Source of the DNA: Actinomadura kijaniata NBRC 14229
Lineage (GTDB): Bacteria > Actinomycetota > Actinomycetes > Streptosporangiales > Streptosporangiaceae
Direction of reading: 5' to 3'
Length of the DNA: 33,592 nt
Assembly (NCBI RefSeq): GCF_001552175.1
Contig: NZ_BCQR01000140.1
Coordinates: 1 to 33,592 of the forward strand
Part shown: positions 1 through 7,539 of the stretch, one piece after another
Layout of the letters: the number at the start of each line of letters is the position of its first letter
Numbering within the stretch: the stretch's first letter is position 1
The notes under the pieces: model-generated
Databases searched by the model: none
Seen by the model: the letters and a program-made list of their open reading frames with translations, nothing else
Told to the model about the DNA's origin: nothing
Position numbers and translations under genes: made by a program

Positions 1-513
1 GGCCGGACCGGCCCGGCGGGCCCCGCGCGGCTGCGGGCGGCGACGTTCGCGGTGGCGCGGCAGCGGCTGGCCGGGTACACCGACGCGCTGCCGGCCGGGT
101 GCCGGGCGCCGGTCGTGGAGTGCGGCGGCAACTCGGCCGAGCTGGGCCGGGCGGCGGCGACGCGGCTGCTGGACGTTCCGGCCGGACGGCGCCCGACGGC
201 GATCCTGGCGATGACCGACCGGCTGGCGCAGGGCGCGGTGGCGGCGGCGCGGGACCTGGGGCTGCCGGTACCGGGTGAGGTGTCGGTGGTGGGGTTCGAC
301 GACCTGCCGTCGGCGGCGGAGGGCGATCCGTCACTGACCACGGTGCGCCAGCCGCTGGTGGAGAAGGGGCGCCTGGCGGCGCGGCTGCTGCTGGACCTGC
401 TGGCCGGGGAACCGGTGCCGCCGCGCACGGTCCTGCCGACCGACCTGGTCGTCCGCGCCTCGACGGGCCCGCCGCCCACCGGCCGGCGACGAACCGGGGC
501 GTCGTCGCGCTAG
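1..513 (+). CDS. LacI-family transcriptional regulator, C-terminal part (5' end outside window)
   Basis: The reading frame is open from the first base to TAG at 511-513, so the gene begins upstream of the window. About 170 residues of the sugar-binding, periplasmic-binding-protein-like domain are visible. Family hallmarks are a segment near RLAGYTDAL, an AILAMTDRLAQGA segment, VSVVGFDDLP (the conserved VGFDD turn), SLTTVRQP, and a closing ARLLLDLLAGE helix followed by a short disordered tail. The DNA-binding helix-turn-helix is not in the window. LacI proteins bind operators as dimers and release them on binding a small ligand, usually a sugar; the ligand cannot be inferred here. The stop codon shares bases with the stop of the convergent acetyltransferase. 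Confidence 0.9.
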   Translation, partial: GRTGPAGPARLRAATFAVARQRLAGYTDALPAGCRAPVVECGGNSAELGRAAATRLLDVPAGRRPTAILAMTDRLAQGAVAAARDLGLPVPGEVSVVGFDDLPSAAEGDPSLTTVRQPLVEKGRLAARLLLDLLAGEPVPPRTVLPTDLVVRASTGPPPTGRRRTGASSR

Positions 514-1025
514 GGGGTGACCGCCGGTTCCGCGGAAAGGTCGAGGGTGAACGCCACCCGGTCGAGCCCGGGACCGTCGTAGTCCGGCTTCACGCCCGAG
601 GCCGTGAAGCCGAGCCGGGTGTGGAACGCCCGCGACGCGGCGTTCTCCGGACTGGTGACGCACTGCACGTACCGGCGCCCGTGCGAGCGGGCGAGCGCGA
701 AGAAGGCCCGGTAGAGGGCGTGCCCGACACCCTGCCCGTGCAGCGCCGGATCGACGCCGACGAAGTGCACGTAAGCGGTCTCGGGATCGGTCTGCGACAG
801 GAAGCCGACCAGGAACGCGGCGATCTCGCCCCCGTCGCGTTCGACCAGGAAACTGGTGGTGGTGAAGTGCTGGAAGTACAGCCGGGGCAGGAGCAGCGCG
901 CGCTCGGCCGCCCCCGCCTCCCCCTTCAGGCCGCCCCACCAGGCGTCCAGCACGGCGAGCACGCGCCGATGGTCGCCCTCGGAGAGGTGCCGGGCCCGCA
1001 GCCCGACCGGAAGATCATCGATCAC
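510..1025 (-). CDS. GNAT-family N-acetyltransferase
   Basis: A 171-residue protein with the GNAT fold: an N-terminal acceptor region, a beta strand AYVHFVGVDPALHGQGVGHALY that holds the acetyl-CoA pyrophosphate loop (Q-G-V-G, fitting Q/R-x-x-G-x-G/A), and a C-terminal VTSPENAASRAFHTRLGF segment typical of motif B. The frame stays open up to position 1445, but sequence upstream of 1025 is low-complexity and lacks family features. I therefore take the GTG at 1025, directly before IDDLPVG, preceded by a G-rich stretch that can act as ribosome binding site. The substrate is unknown. The stop overlaps the stop of the LacI gene through a shared CTAG. Confidence 0.85.
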   Translation of the reverse strand: MIDDLPVGLRARHLSEGDHRRVLAVLDAWWGGLKGEAGAAERALLLPRLYFQHFTTTSFLVERDGGEIAAFLVGFLSQTDPETAYVHFVGVDPALHGQGVGHALYRAFFALARSHGRRYVQCVTSPENAASRAFHTRLGFTASGVKPDYDGPGLDRVAFTLDLSAEPAVTP

Positions 1026-1213
1026 CCCCGCAGTCTGCCATCCCGCCCGTCCGGGCCCTGACCCGCGCGGACCCCTCCTCCGCCCGGCGACCCCCCGCAA
1101 CCCGGCTCGGCCCCCGCACGCCGCACGTTCTCCCCACGGCGTCCACCCGGCGACCCGTACCAGGTCACCAGGGCCGGTCCGGTACCTGGCGACCGTCAAT
1201 CGGGCGGCATGCG

Positions 1214-1229
1214 GGTCACGTCCGTGACC
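1214..1229. promoter_or_regulatory. Inverted repeat GGTCACG-N2-CGTGACC, operator candidate
   Basis: Perfect 7-bp arms with a 2-bp spacer, about 210 bp upstream of the NTF2-like operon. A partial third copy (GTCGTGAC) follows at 1231-1238. The binding protein is unknown. Confidence 0.4.
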
Positions 1230-1248
1230 GGTCGTGACGTTCATTTCC

Positions 1249-1266
1249 CTGCACGAAACCGTGCAG
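1249..1266. promoter_or_regulatory. Inverted repeat CTGCACG-AAAC-CGTGCAG
   Basis: Perfect 7-bp arms around a 4-base loop, followed by CTTTT. It could be a short stem-loop or an operator. It lies between two other palindromic elements in the same leader. Confidence 0.35.
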
Positions 1267-1291
1267 CTTTTCGCCCTCCCGGACAGGGCGG

Positions 1292-1334
1292 GGTTTCCGG
1301 AAACCTGGCCCGTGTGAACCGTGTTTCCCGAAAC
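1292..1334. promoter_or_regulatory. Twin palindromes 30 bp apart, candidate tandem operator
   Basis: GGTTTCCGGAAACC (1292-1305) is a perfect 14-bp palindrome. GTTTCCCGAAAC (1323-1334) matches its 12-bp core with one central change. The copies are 30 bp apart, close to three helical turns, so two dimers would sit on the same DNA face. They lie 105-147 bp upstream of the first NTF2-like gene, a position that fits control of that operon. The regulator is not identified. Confidence 0.5.
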
Positions 1335-1438
1335 CGCCGCGTTCCTGACGGGCCCGCCCCCGTCCGCGCGCTGGTCACCGGCTTCGCTCTCACCGGCGCC
1401 GGTTCCCCACCGGCCGCGCCGAAGGCAGGGGAGCGCCG

Positions 1439-2356
1439 ATGGCACTGACCCGTCAGACGATGACCGACGAGCAGCGCAAGTCGGTCGCGCTGGAATACCT
1501 CAAGGCGTTCGACCGGGGCGGGGTGACCTCCGACGGGGGCGGCATCCTGGACCTGCTCGCCGACGACGCCCAGGTGTACTTCCCCAAGTGGGGGCTGGCG
1601 ACCGGCAAGGACGAGATCGCCAGGATGTTCGCCGACGTCGGGGATCTCGTGCGCGTCATCCGGCACGACTACGCGACGTTCAACTGGGTGATCTCCGGCG
1701 ACATGGTGGTGTGCGAGGGCACCAGCCGGGGAGAGCACCGGGACGGCCCGTGGCGCGCGGGCGACCCGGAGTGGGGCGCCGGACGCTTCTGCGACGTCTT
1801 CGAGATCCGGGACTGGCTCATCCACCGGTGCTTCATCTACCTGGACCCCGACTACGCCGGCCGGGACCGCGAGCGCTACCCCTGGCTGGCGGACCGGGCC
1901 GCGGCGAGCGTCGAGGAACGCAACGTCGCCACCGTCCGCACCTTCCTGCGGCTGCTGGAGGAGGGGGACATCGAGGCGTGGATGGAGCTGTGGGCCGAGG
2001 ACGCCGACCACCACTACCCCTACGGCACGGAGATGTTCCCCCGTCATCTGCACGGCAAGGAGGCCATCTACGACAACTGGAAGGCGGTCCCGGACCGTTT
2101 CGCGAAGAGGGGGTTCCCTCTCCGGGACATCTGGACCGACCGCCGCACCGGCACCGTCATCGCCCGCTTCGACGGCGACAACGTCCTCAAGGGCGGCGAC
2201 GGCACGTACGACAACGCCTACATCTGCGTCTTCTCCTTCGACGAGGCGGGCCGGATCCGCGAGTACTGGGAGTACTTCGACCCGATCGTCGCGGGCACCA
2301 CCTTCGGCCTGGCCGAGATCCGCTACCTGCAGAAAGAACCCCATGAGCACGCCTGA
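1439..2356 (+). CDS. Tandem NTF2/SnoaL-like protein (two domains)
   Basis: A 305-residue protein made of two NTF2/SnoaL-like cone folds. Domain 1 spans about residues 12-140 (EYLKAFDRGG, LLADDAQVYFPKWG, DYATFNWVISGDMVVCEGTSRGEH, GRFCDVFEIRDWLIHRCFIYLD). Domain 2 spans about 160-300 (TVRTFLRLLEEGDIEAWMELWAED, YDNAYICVFSFDEAGRIREYWEYFDP). The family includes polyketide cyclases, epoxide hydrolases and many ligand-binding proteins of unknown role; no specific reaction can be assigned. The ATG at 1439 follows AGGGGAG at a good distance. Its last 14 bases overlap the start of the next gene, indicating translational coupling. Both domains keep aromatic pocket residues, so both may bind ligand. Confidence 0.85.
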   Translation: MALTRQTMTDEQRKSVALEYLKAFDRGGVTSDGGGILDLLADDAQVYFPKWGLATGKDEIARMFADVGDLVRVIRHDYATFNWVISGDMVVCEGTSRGEHRDGPWRAGDPEWGAGRFCDVFEIRDWLIHRCFIYLDPDYAGRDRERYPWLADRAAASVEERNVATVRTFLRLLEEGDIEAWMELWAEDADHHYPYGTEMFPRHLHGKEAIYDNWKAVPDRFAKRGFPLRDIWTDRRTGTVIARFDGDNVLKGGDGTYDNAYICVFSFDEAGRIREYWEYFDPIVAGTTFGLAEIRYLQKEPHEHA

Positions 2357-2771
2357 CCCCAAGATCGACGCCATCCAGCGCTTCTTCACCGCCTACGCCG
2401 CCCATGACCTGGACGGCATGCGCGAGGTCCTGGCCGACGACATCGAGTGGACCATCCCCGGCCACCACCCGCTCTCCGGCGTCAAACACGGCGTCGAGGA
2501 GGTGGCGGCCTTCCTGTCCCAGCTCGGCAAGGCCGGATTCCAGGCCGATCCGGTCTTCCTGGAGGCCGACCAGGAGTACGTCGTGGACATCCACCGCGGC
2601 TGGACCACCCAGGGCGTCGGCAAGGTCGACACCCTGTGGGCGCTGGTGTGGCACTTCAACCCGGACGGCAAGGTCGACCGCGTCGTCAACCTCTCCGGCG
2701 ACCAGCACCAGATGGACGCCTTCGTCTGGGCCAACTACCAGCTGGCCCCGATCCCGAATCGGCTCGCGTGA
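2343..2771 (+). CDS. NTF2/SnoaL-like protein
   Basis: A 142-residue single-domain protein with the helix-then-sheet pattern of SnoaL-like enzymes: RFFTAYAAHDLDGMREVLADDIEWTIPG, GVEEVAAFLSQ, and a C-terminal VDTLWALVWHFNPDGKVDRVVNLSGD strand pair. It overlaps the end of the preceding gene and shares GTGA with the following one, so the three genes form one transcription unit. Family members often bind small hydrophobic or polyketide-like ligands; the substrate is unknown. AGAAAGAA just upstream can serve as the ribosome binding site. Confidence 0.85.
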   Translation: MSTPDPKIDAIQRFFTAYAAHDLDGMREVLADDIEWTIPGHHPLSGVKHGVEEVAAFLSQLGKAGFQADPVFLEADQEYVVDIHRGWTTQGVGKVDTLWALVWHFNPDGKVDRVVNLSGDQHQMDAFVWANYQLAPIPNRLA

Positions 2772-3223
2772 GGACCAGCGCCCTGGCGGTGGTGGCGCTC
2801 GCCGCCATCACCGCCGCCTGCGGCCAGGAGCCCCCGCCGCCCGCCGCCAACGGCGGCGCGTCCGCCACCGGCAGCGCGTCCGCCACCACCACGCCCGGCG
2901 ACCGGACCGGGGCCGTGGTCGACACCTTCATCCGGGCGGCCAACGGCGGCGACGTCGCCACCCTGCGGAAGATCTTCGCCCCGGACGCGCGCTTCGACCG
3001 GGCGGGAACGGTCTTCACCGGTGCCGACATCGTGAACGGCTTCCTCAAACCGGACGTGACGGACGCGGGCGGCCGGTACCACGAGACAGCCCGTCGTGCC
3101 GAAGGCGAGCGCCTGACCGTGACCTTCACCTTCGACACCGGGAGGGGCGGCGAGGAACGCTTCACCTACAGCTTCCTGGTCCGCGACGGCCGCATCGTCG
3201 ACGTCGTGGGCCGTTACCTCTGA
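2768..3223 (+). CDS. Putative lipoprotein with NTF2-like domain
   Basis: A 151-residue protein that starts with GTG, overlapping the TGA of the previous gene. Residues 1-17 form a hydrophobic signal ending TAA-Cys18, an acceptable though not canonical lipobox. A Pro/Ala/Ser/Thr-rich linker follows (about 19-45), then an NTF2-like fold (TGAVVDTFIRAANGGDVATLRKIFAPDARFDRAG, ERFTYSFLVRDGRIVDVVGRY). It is predicted to be anchored on the outer face of the membrane, unlike its two cytoplasmic operon partners. The function is unknown. The start choice rests on the coupling and the signal sequence. Confidence 0.75.
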   Translation: MRTSALAVVALAAITAACGQEPPPPAANGGASATGSASATTTPGDRTGAVVDTFIRAANGGDVATLRKIFAPDARFDRAGTVFTGADIVNGFLKPDVTDAGGRYHETARRAEGERLTVTFTFDTGRGGEERFTYSFLVRDGRIVDVVGRYL

Positions 3224-3257
3224 GCTGCCACCTCTGAGCTGCGGAGCCCGCGCGTCG

Positions 3258-3956
3258 TCAGGACGGCCGGCCGGTCGCTCCCGGCACCGACAGGCGCGCG
3301 GCGAGGTCGGCGACGCCTTCGCCGGACAGCTGCCGCAGGCCGGCCGCGCGTCCGGTGCAGACCAGCAGGATCGCGCTCATCGGGCCCTGGACGCGCGGTC
3401 CGTCGCCGGTGCTCCAGTGGATGTCGGTGGCGGTCAGCCGGAACCCCCTCACCCGCCGGGCGGCGGGAAGGGGCGGCGGCCAGCGCATGGACAGGACCCG
3501 GTCGGCCGAGACGGCCGCCGCGGCGGGCGGTATCTCGTGGTGGCGGCCGAGCGGGACGGCGATGTCCTGCCCGTGGACGAGGATGTCGGTGAGCGTCTCC
3601 AGGGGGGTGACGCCGAGATTGTGCCGCCGGGACCCGACCGTGCCGCGGATCCGGGCGATGATCTGGTCGGTGGAGAGCGCGGCGGCCCGCCGGCGGGCCG
3701 CGTGCTGGATCGTCCGGTCGAGGTTCCCGCGCCACGCGCGCATCATGCCGATCATGTCGGTCAGGCCGAGCTGTTGCAGCGTCAGGTGCGCGGCGACGTC
3801 CCGGACCGTCCAGCCCGCGCACAGCGACGGCCGGCTCCACTGGTCATCGGTCAGATCCTCCAGCAGGTCGGCCAGGCTCGTCCGCTGCGCGTCGATCACC
3901 TGCCAGACCTGGTCCGGGCTCAGGAGAACGGGATCTGGCGGGCGCTTCCCCCTCAT
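3258..3956 (-). CDS. Maleylpyruvate isomerase-family / DinB-fold protein
   Basis: A 232-residue protein of the actinobacterial DinB-like, often mycothiol-dependent, metalloenzyme group. The N-terminal helix bundle shows SLCAGWTVRDVAAHL with metal-ligand candidate His57. The second motif is PLETLTDILVHGQDI, with Glu120 and His128 in the expected E-x7-H arrangement. A C-terminal segment (about 145-230) ends with an SCP2-like strand-rich region (FRLTATDIHWSTGDGPRVQGPMSAILLVCTGRAAG), usual for this group. Members move or isomerise thiol adducts, but most are uncharacterised, so the substrate is unassigned. The ATG at 3956 has GGAGG eight bases upstream. It is convergent with the NTF2 operon across a 34-bp gap. 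Confidence 0.85.
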   Translation of the reverse strand: MRGKRPPDPVLLSPDQVWQVIDAQRTSLADLLEDLTDDQWSRPSLCAGWTVRDVAAHLTLQQLGLTDMIGMMRAWRGNLDRTIQHAARRRAAALSTDQIIARIRGTVGSRRHNLGVTPLETLTDILVHGQDIAVPLGRHHEIPPAAAAVSADRVLSMRWPPPLPAARRVRGFRLTATDIHWSTGDGPRVQGPMSAILLVCTGRAAGLRQLSGEGVADLAARLSVPGATGRPS

Positions 3957-4022
3957 ACCGGTGCCTCCGTGGGACGGGAAAGATTCGGACGGGCGGAGCC
4001 TGCGACACCCAGTCCATCACAG

Positions 4023-4043
4023 TGAGGGGAACCGGGCCCCTCA
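4023..4043 (-). terminator. GC-rich hairpin after the response regulator gene
   Basis: TGAGGGG / CCCCTCA arms of 7 bp around a 7-base loop lie just downstream of the response regulator stop. There is no T-run, so this is at most a weak or U-independent terminator. Confidence 0.3.
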
Positions 4044-4054
4044 GGGGCGGCACG

Positions 4055-4711
4055 CTAGGTGACCAGGCCGTTGCGGTAGGCGTAGACGACGGCCTGCACG
4101 CGGTCGCGCAGGCCGAGCTTGGTGAGGATGCGCGACACGTAGGTCTTGACGGTCTCCTGGCTGAGCACCAGCACCGCGGCGATCTCGCTGTTGGACAGGC
4201 CCTCGGCGATGAGGCGCAACACCTCCAGCTCGCGGGGCGTCAGCGCGGCGTCGGCCGGGCTCCCGGCGGGACGGATCCGCGCCGCGTACCGGCCGACGAG
4301 CTGCCGCGTCACCTCGGGCGCGAGCAGCGCGGCGCCGCTGGCGACGGTGCGGACGCCGTGCAGGAGCTGCGCGGGCGGGGCGTCCTTGAGCAGGAACCCG
4401 CTCGCCCCCGCGCGCAGCGCCTCGTAGACGTACTCGTCCAGGTTGAACGTCGTCACCACCAGCACCTTGACCGGGTCCGGCACCCCGGCGCCGGCCAGCA
4501 GGCGGGTCGCCTCGATGCCGTCGAGCACCGGCATCCGCACGTCCATCACGACGATGTCCGGCCTCAGCCGCCGGGCCAGGTCGACGGCGGCGCGCCCGTC
4601 CCCGCACTCGCCCACCACCTCCAGGTCGGGCTGGGCGCCGATGATCGTCGCGAAGCCGGTGCGGATCAGCGCCTGGTCGTCGCAGACCAGCACCCGCACC
4701 GGCGCGGTCAC
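4055..4711 (-). CDS. NarL/FixJ-family response regulator
   Basis: A 218-residue two-component regulator. The receiver domain (1-120) has the acidic pair Asp11-Asp12, phospho-acceptor Asp57 in VVMDVRMP, Thr87/88 and Lys109 in GFLLKDAP. The C-terminal LuxR-type helix-turn-helix (about 150-215) reads LTPRELEVLRLIAEGLSNSEIAA through SQETVKTYVSRILTKLGLRDR. It starts with GTG sharing GTGA with the kinase stop, so the pair is translationally coupled. It is presumably phosphorylated by that kinase and acts on promoters, probably including its own operon. The target signal is unknown. Confidence 0.95.
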   Translation of the reverse strand: MTAPVRVLVCDDQALIRTGFATIIGAQPDLEVVGECGDGRAAVDLARRLRPDIVVMDVRMPVLDGIEATRLLAGAGVPDPVKVLVVTTFNLDEYVYEALRAGASGFLLKDAPPAQLLHGVRTVASGAALLAPEVTRQLVGRYAARIRPAGSPADAALTPRELEVLRLIAEGLSNSEIAAVLVLSQETVKTYVSRILTKLGLRDRVQAVVYAYRNGLVT

Positions 4712-5874
4712 GACGGGCCTCCCGCGGGGATGCGCGCCCGCACGACGAAGCCGCCGCCGCCCCGCCCGGTCGCGCTGAACTCGCCGCCCAGGGCGTCGAC
4801 CCGTTCGCGGAGCCCGGCCAGGCCCCGCCCGCTCCCGCCGAGGGACGCGGCCCGGTTCCCGGGGCCGTCGGTGCCGACCTCCACGGTGATCTCCTTCTCG
4901 CCGTAGCGCACCCGGGTGACGGTGCGGTGGCCGTGGGCGTGCTTGAGGGCGTTGGTCAGGGCCTCCTGCACGACCCGGTAGGCCACGAACTCGGCGCTGC
5001 CGGCGGACTCGGCCGGCTCGCCCTCCTCGGTGAACTCCACCGGCTGCCCGGCCTGGCGCGTCCGTTCCACCAGCGCGCGCAGGTCACCGGTGGACGGCGT
5101 CCTGACACGGTCTTCGCGCGCGGCGTCGTGGTCGGGGTTGAGCAGGTCGAGCAGGTGCCGCAGATCGGCGATGGCCCGCCGGCCGGTGTCGGTGACGGCG
5201 CTCAGGGTCTCGTCGAGGCGGTCGGGCGCGGCGGTCAGGTACCGCGCCGCCTCGGCCTGCACGACCATCGCCGTCACGTGGTGGGTCACGACGTCGTGGA
5301 GCTCGCGGGCGATGCGGGTGCGTTCGGCGGCGCGGGTGGCCTCGGCGACGCGGAGGCGGTACTCGGCCTCGGCGGCCCGCGTGGAACGCAGCCAGGCCCC
5401 GATGCCCCAGCTGACGGCCAGCCCCACGAAGAACACCACATACCCGTCCGGCCGCTCGGCCCCGCCGAGCCGGTCGAGCGCGACCGCCAGCAGCGCGTAC
5501 GCGGCGGACAGGACGACCACGGCGGTACGCCGGTGGCGTTCCAGATGGGCGCCCGCGCTCAGCAGCGCGATGGGCAGCCCGGTCCCCGCGACCATGTGGT
5601 AGCCGCGGAGTTCCGCGACGACGAAACCGAGCGACACCAGGCCCAGGCACGCGGCCGGCCACCGTCGGCGCACGGCGAGCGGGAGGCACAGGAGGGCGAG
5701 GGCCGCGATGGCCGGTGGGTCGAAGGGGCGGGCCGGGAGTTCACCGACCTGCGTCTCGTGGCCGCGCAGTACCGGCAGGAACGACATGACGACCAGCAGC
5801 AGCGCGAGCGGGAGGTCCCGGACCGTCACGTCCCACCGCCGCCACCGGGCCGGCAGCCGCCGCAGGTCGATCAC
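4708..5874 (-). CDS. Sensor histidine kinase (HisKA_3 type)
   Basis: A 388-residue membrane kinase. Residues about 20-160 hold several hydrophobic helices with short loops and no large extracellular sensor, suggesting membrane or intramembrane sensing. The dimerisation/phosphoacceptor box is RIARELHDVVTHHVTAM with His193. The ATPase domain carries the N-box EALTNALKHAHG (Asn308), a G1-like TDGPG and the G2 GRGLAGLRERVDALGG. It couples to the CPBP gene upstream and the regulator downstream through four-base overlaps. The kinase is expected to phosphorylate Asp57 of the adjacent regulator. Confidence 0.95.
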   Translation of the reverse strand: MIDLRRLPARWRRWDVTVRDLPLALLLVVMSFLPVLRGHETQVGELPARPFDPPAIAALALLCLPLAVRRRWPAACLGLVSLGFVVAELRGYHMVAGTGLPIALLSAGAHLERHRRTAVVVLSAAYALLAVALDRLGGAERPDGYVVFFVGLAVSWGIGAWLRSTRAAEAEYRLRVAEATRAAERTRIARELHDVVTHHVTAMVVQAEAARYLTAAPDRLDETLSAVTDTGRRAIADLRHLLDLLNPDHDAAREDRVRTPSTGDLRALVERTRQAGQPVEFTEEGEPAESAGSAEFVAYRVVQEALTNALKHAHGHRTVTRVRYGEKEITVEVGTDGPGNRAASLGGSGRGLAGLRERVDALGGEFSATGRGGGGFVVRARIPAGGPS

Positions 5875-6701
5875 CGGGCAATGCTAGCGGCCGCGGCGGG
5901 GGCGCCGCCCCCGCGGGAGACCAGGTTGCCCCGCCTGCGTGCCAGCCACAGGAACGCGACCGTCAGCAGGACGCCGAACAGGACCGTGGGCGGGCTGGCC
6001 TCCGGACCGAACTCGCCGCCGGTGAGCAGGTCCGGACCGGACAGCTCGCCGCGCAGCAGCCCGGCGTTCTCGCCGTTGCCCGACACGGCGGTGCCGAAGA
6101 CGCCGCCCTGGGCGAAGTTCCAGCCGAAGTGCAGGCCGATCGGCACCCACAGGCTGCGGGTGGCGGCGTACACGGCGGCGAGCGCCCCGCCGGCCGACAG
6201 CGCGATGGCGACCGCGCCCCACAGGGTGGCGTCCGGGTTGAGCATGTGCCACAGGCCGAACAGCACGCTGGTCAGCACCAGCGCGACCCACGTGCCGGCG
6301 CGTTCCTCCGTGATCCGGAACAGGACGCCGCGGAACATCAGCTCCTCCGTCACCGAGGCGGCCGCCATGAAGCCGAACAGGCCGACCGGGCCCGCGACCT
6401 CACCGAAGCCCTCGACCCGGTAGCCGCCGTTGAAGGCGATGTTCCCGATGACGGCCGCGAACCACCCGACGCCGATCAGCGTCCCCAGGACGGTACGGGT
6501 GACGGCGCCCTGGGCGGCGACCTCGACCGGCGCCCGGCGCTCGGACCACCGCACCGTCCAGGCGTACACGAGCACCGCGACCACGGCCGTCACGAGACCG
6601 AGGACCAGGCTCAGAACCGCGTTGTCCTTCACCGCCATGGCCCCCTGGCCGCCGACGAAGGCGACCGCCACGACGGGCAGGAGCTGCTTCAACAACCGCA
6701 C
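5871..6701 (-). CDS. CPBP-family intramembrane metalloprotease (Abi/CAAX type)
   Basis: A 276-residue polytopic membrane protein with all three family motifs: E119-E120-x3-R124 (SVTEELMFRG), F148-x3-H152 (FGLWH) and H191-x3-N195 (HFGWN). These coordinate the catalytic metal-bound water in the Rce1/CAAX protease fold. Hydrophobic helices run from residue 5 to the C terminus. It is the first gene of the operon with the kinase and regulator. In such operons the protease may process a peptide or regulate the sensor; this is inference. The GTG start has AGGAG seven bases upstream. Confidence 0.9.
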   Translation of the reverse strand: MRLLKQLLPVVAVAFVGGQGAMAVKDNAVLSLVLGLVTAVVAVLVYAWTVRWSERRAPVEVAAQGAVTRTVLGTLIGVGWFAAVIGNIAFNGGYRVEGFGEVAGPVGLFGFMAAASVTEELMFRGVLFRITEERAGTWVALVLTSVLFGLWHMLNPDATLWGAVAIALSAGGALAAVYAATRSLWVPIGLHFGWNFAQGGVFGTAVSGNGENAGLLRGELSGPDLLTGGEFGPEASPPTVLFGVLLTVAFLWLARRRGNLVSRGGGAPAAAASIAR

Positions 6702-6710
6702 GACGACTCC

Positions 6711-6736
6711 TTGCGAGATTCCGTTGCGGGATTCCG
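6711..6736. repeat. Tandem 13-bp direct repeat upstream of the CPBP-kinase-regulator operon
   Basis: TTGCGAGATTCCG (6711-6723) is followed directly by TTGCGGGATTCCG (6724-6736), with one mismatch. It abuts the ribosome binding site of the CPBP gene. Head-to-tail repeats are a common form of response-regulator site, so autoregulation is possible. Confidence 0.4.
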
Positions 6737-6869
6737 CGGCTCGATCACCGCGGCCAGAGGAACGCTAGGGAACCGACGCCCCGCGATCTTCCCCGCACGG
6801 AGGACATTCGCCGGTAGCTCGCACGGGGGACAGGGACGCCCCGGCGCGTTCTCGTGCGGTGAATCCCGG

Positions 6870-7487
6870 TCAGGCCGGCGGGCGGGTGCGCAGGGCGTTG
6901 ATCCAGAGCTCGGTGACCGCGGTGACGCAGGTGTCGGTGGACCGGCCGGCGGGTGGCCGCAGGACGGCTCCATGCACCTGCGCCTCGACGGCCTGGACCA
7001 GCAGCAACGCGGTCAGGCCGGGGTCCGGGCCGCCGACGCCGAGGCGCCTGAGGTGGTACTCGACCTCGGCGGCCAACGATTCCTCCAGCGCACGGAGGCG
7101 TCCTACCCCCTCGGGTGTCCGGGGCGCCTGGTCGAACAGCAGCCGGTGCATGCGGGGCTCGGCGCCGTGCAGCGCGGCCACCGCCCCGACCAGCGTGCGG
7201 ACGGTGTCCTCAAGCGGCGGCTCCGTGCGGCGGAGTCCGTCGAACACCTCGGACAACGCGGCCATGCCCGCGCCGATGTGCCGCTCGGCCAGGGCGTAGA
7301 GAAGGGCGTCCTTGTTGGGGACGTAGTGGTACAGGGTCCCGATGGACACCCCCGCCAGCTCGGCCACCTTGTTGGTGGTGGTGGCCGCGTAGCCGTCGCG
7401 TTCGAAAAGTCGAGCAGCAGCGTCCAGGATCGCGTCGAAGGTGAAGCGTGACCGCTGCTGGCGGGGCCGGTGGCGGGGTGTCGACAT
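6870..7487 (-). CDS. TetR-family transcriptional regulator
   Basis: A 205-residue protein. The N-terminal helix-turn-helix (about residues 12-58) is textbook: FDAILDAAARLFERDGYAATTTNKVAELAGVSIGTLYHYVPNKDALL. The helical C-terminal domain for dimerisation and ligand binding fills the rest. It is divergent from the alpha/beta hydrolase at 7540, and a perfect 21-bp operator candidate (7511-7531) sits between the two starts. By the usual TetR logic it represses itself and the hydrolase until a ligand binds. The ligand is unknown. Confidence 0.92.
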   Translation of the reverse strand: MSTPRHRPRQQRSRFTFDAILDAAARLFERDGYAATTTNKVAELAGVSIGTLYHYVPNKDALLYALAERHIGAGMAALSEVFDGLRRTEPPLEDTVRTLVGAVAALHGAEPRMHRLLFDQAPRTPEGVGRLRALEESLAAEVEYHLRRLGVGGPDPGLTALLLVQAVEAQVHGAVLRPPAGRSTDTCVTAVTELWINALRTRPPA

Positions 7488-7510
7488 GGGCGTCCGAAGT
7501 CGAGTTGTCA

Positions 7511-7531
7511 GATTCGAATATTGCTCGAATC
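7511..7531. promoter_or_regulatory. TetR operator candidate GATTCGA-N7-TCGAATC
   Basis: Perfect 7-bp arms with a 7-bp spacer, 24 bp from the TetR start and 9 bp from the hydrolase start. A possible -35 (TTGTCA, 7505-7510) and weak -10 (AATCAT, 7528-7533) flank it, so a bound dimer would block the hydrolase promoter. Confidence 0.6.
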
Positions 7532-7539
7532 ATTGTGAC

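Larger units (their letters stand above)
1026..1438. other. 413-bp divergent intergenic region rich in palindromes
   Basis: No credible gene lies between the acetyltransferase start and the NTF2-like operon. The right half carries several perfect inverted repeats, listed separately, and an imperfect direct repeat GTACCAGGTCACC (1158-1170) / GTACCTGGCGACC (1182-1194). This density suggests a regulated promoter for the operon at 1439. Confidence 0.5.
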
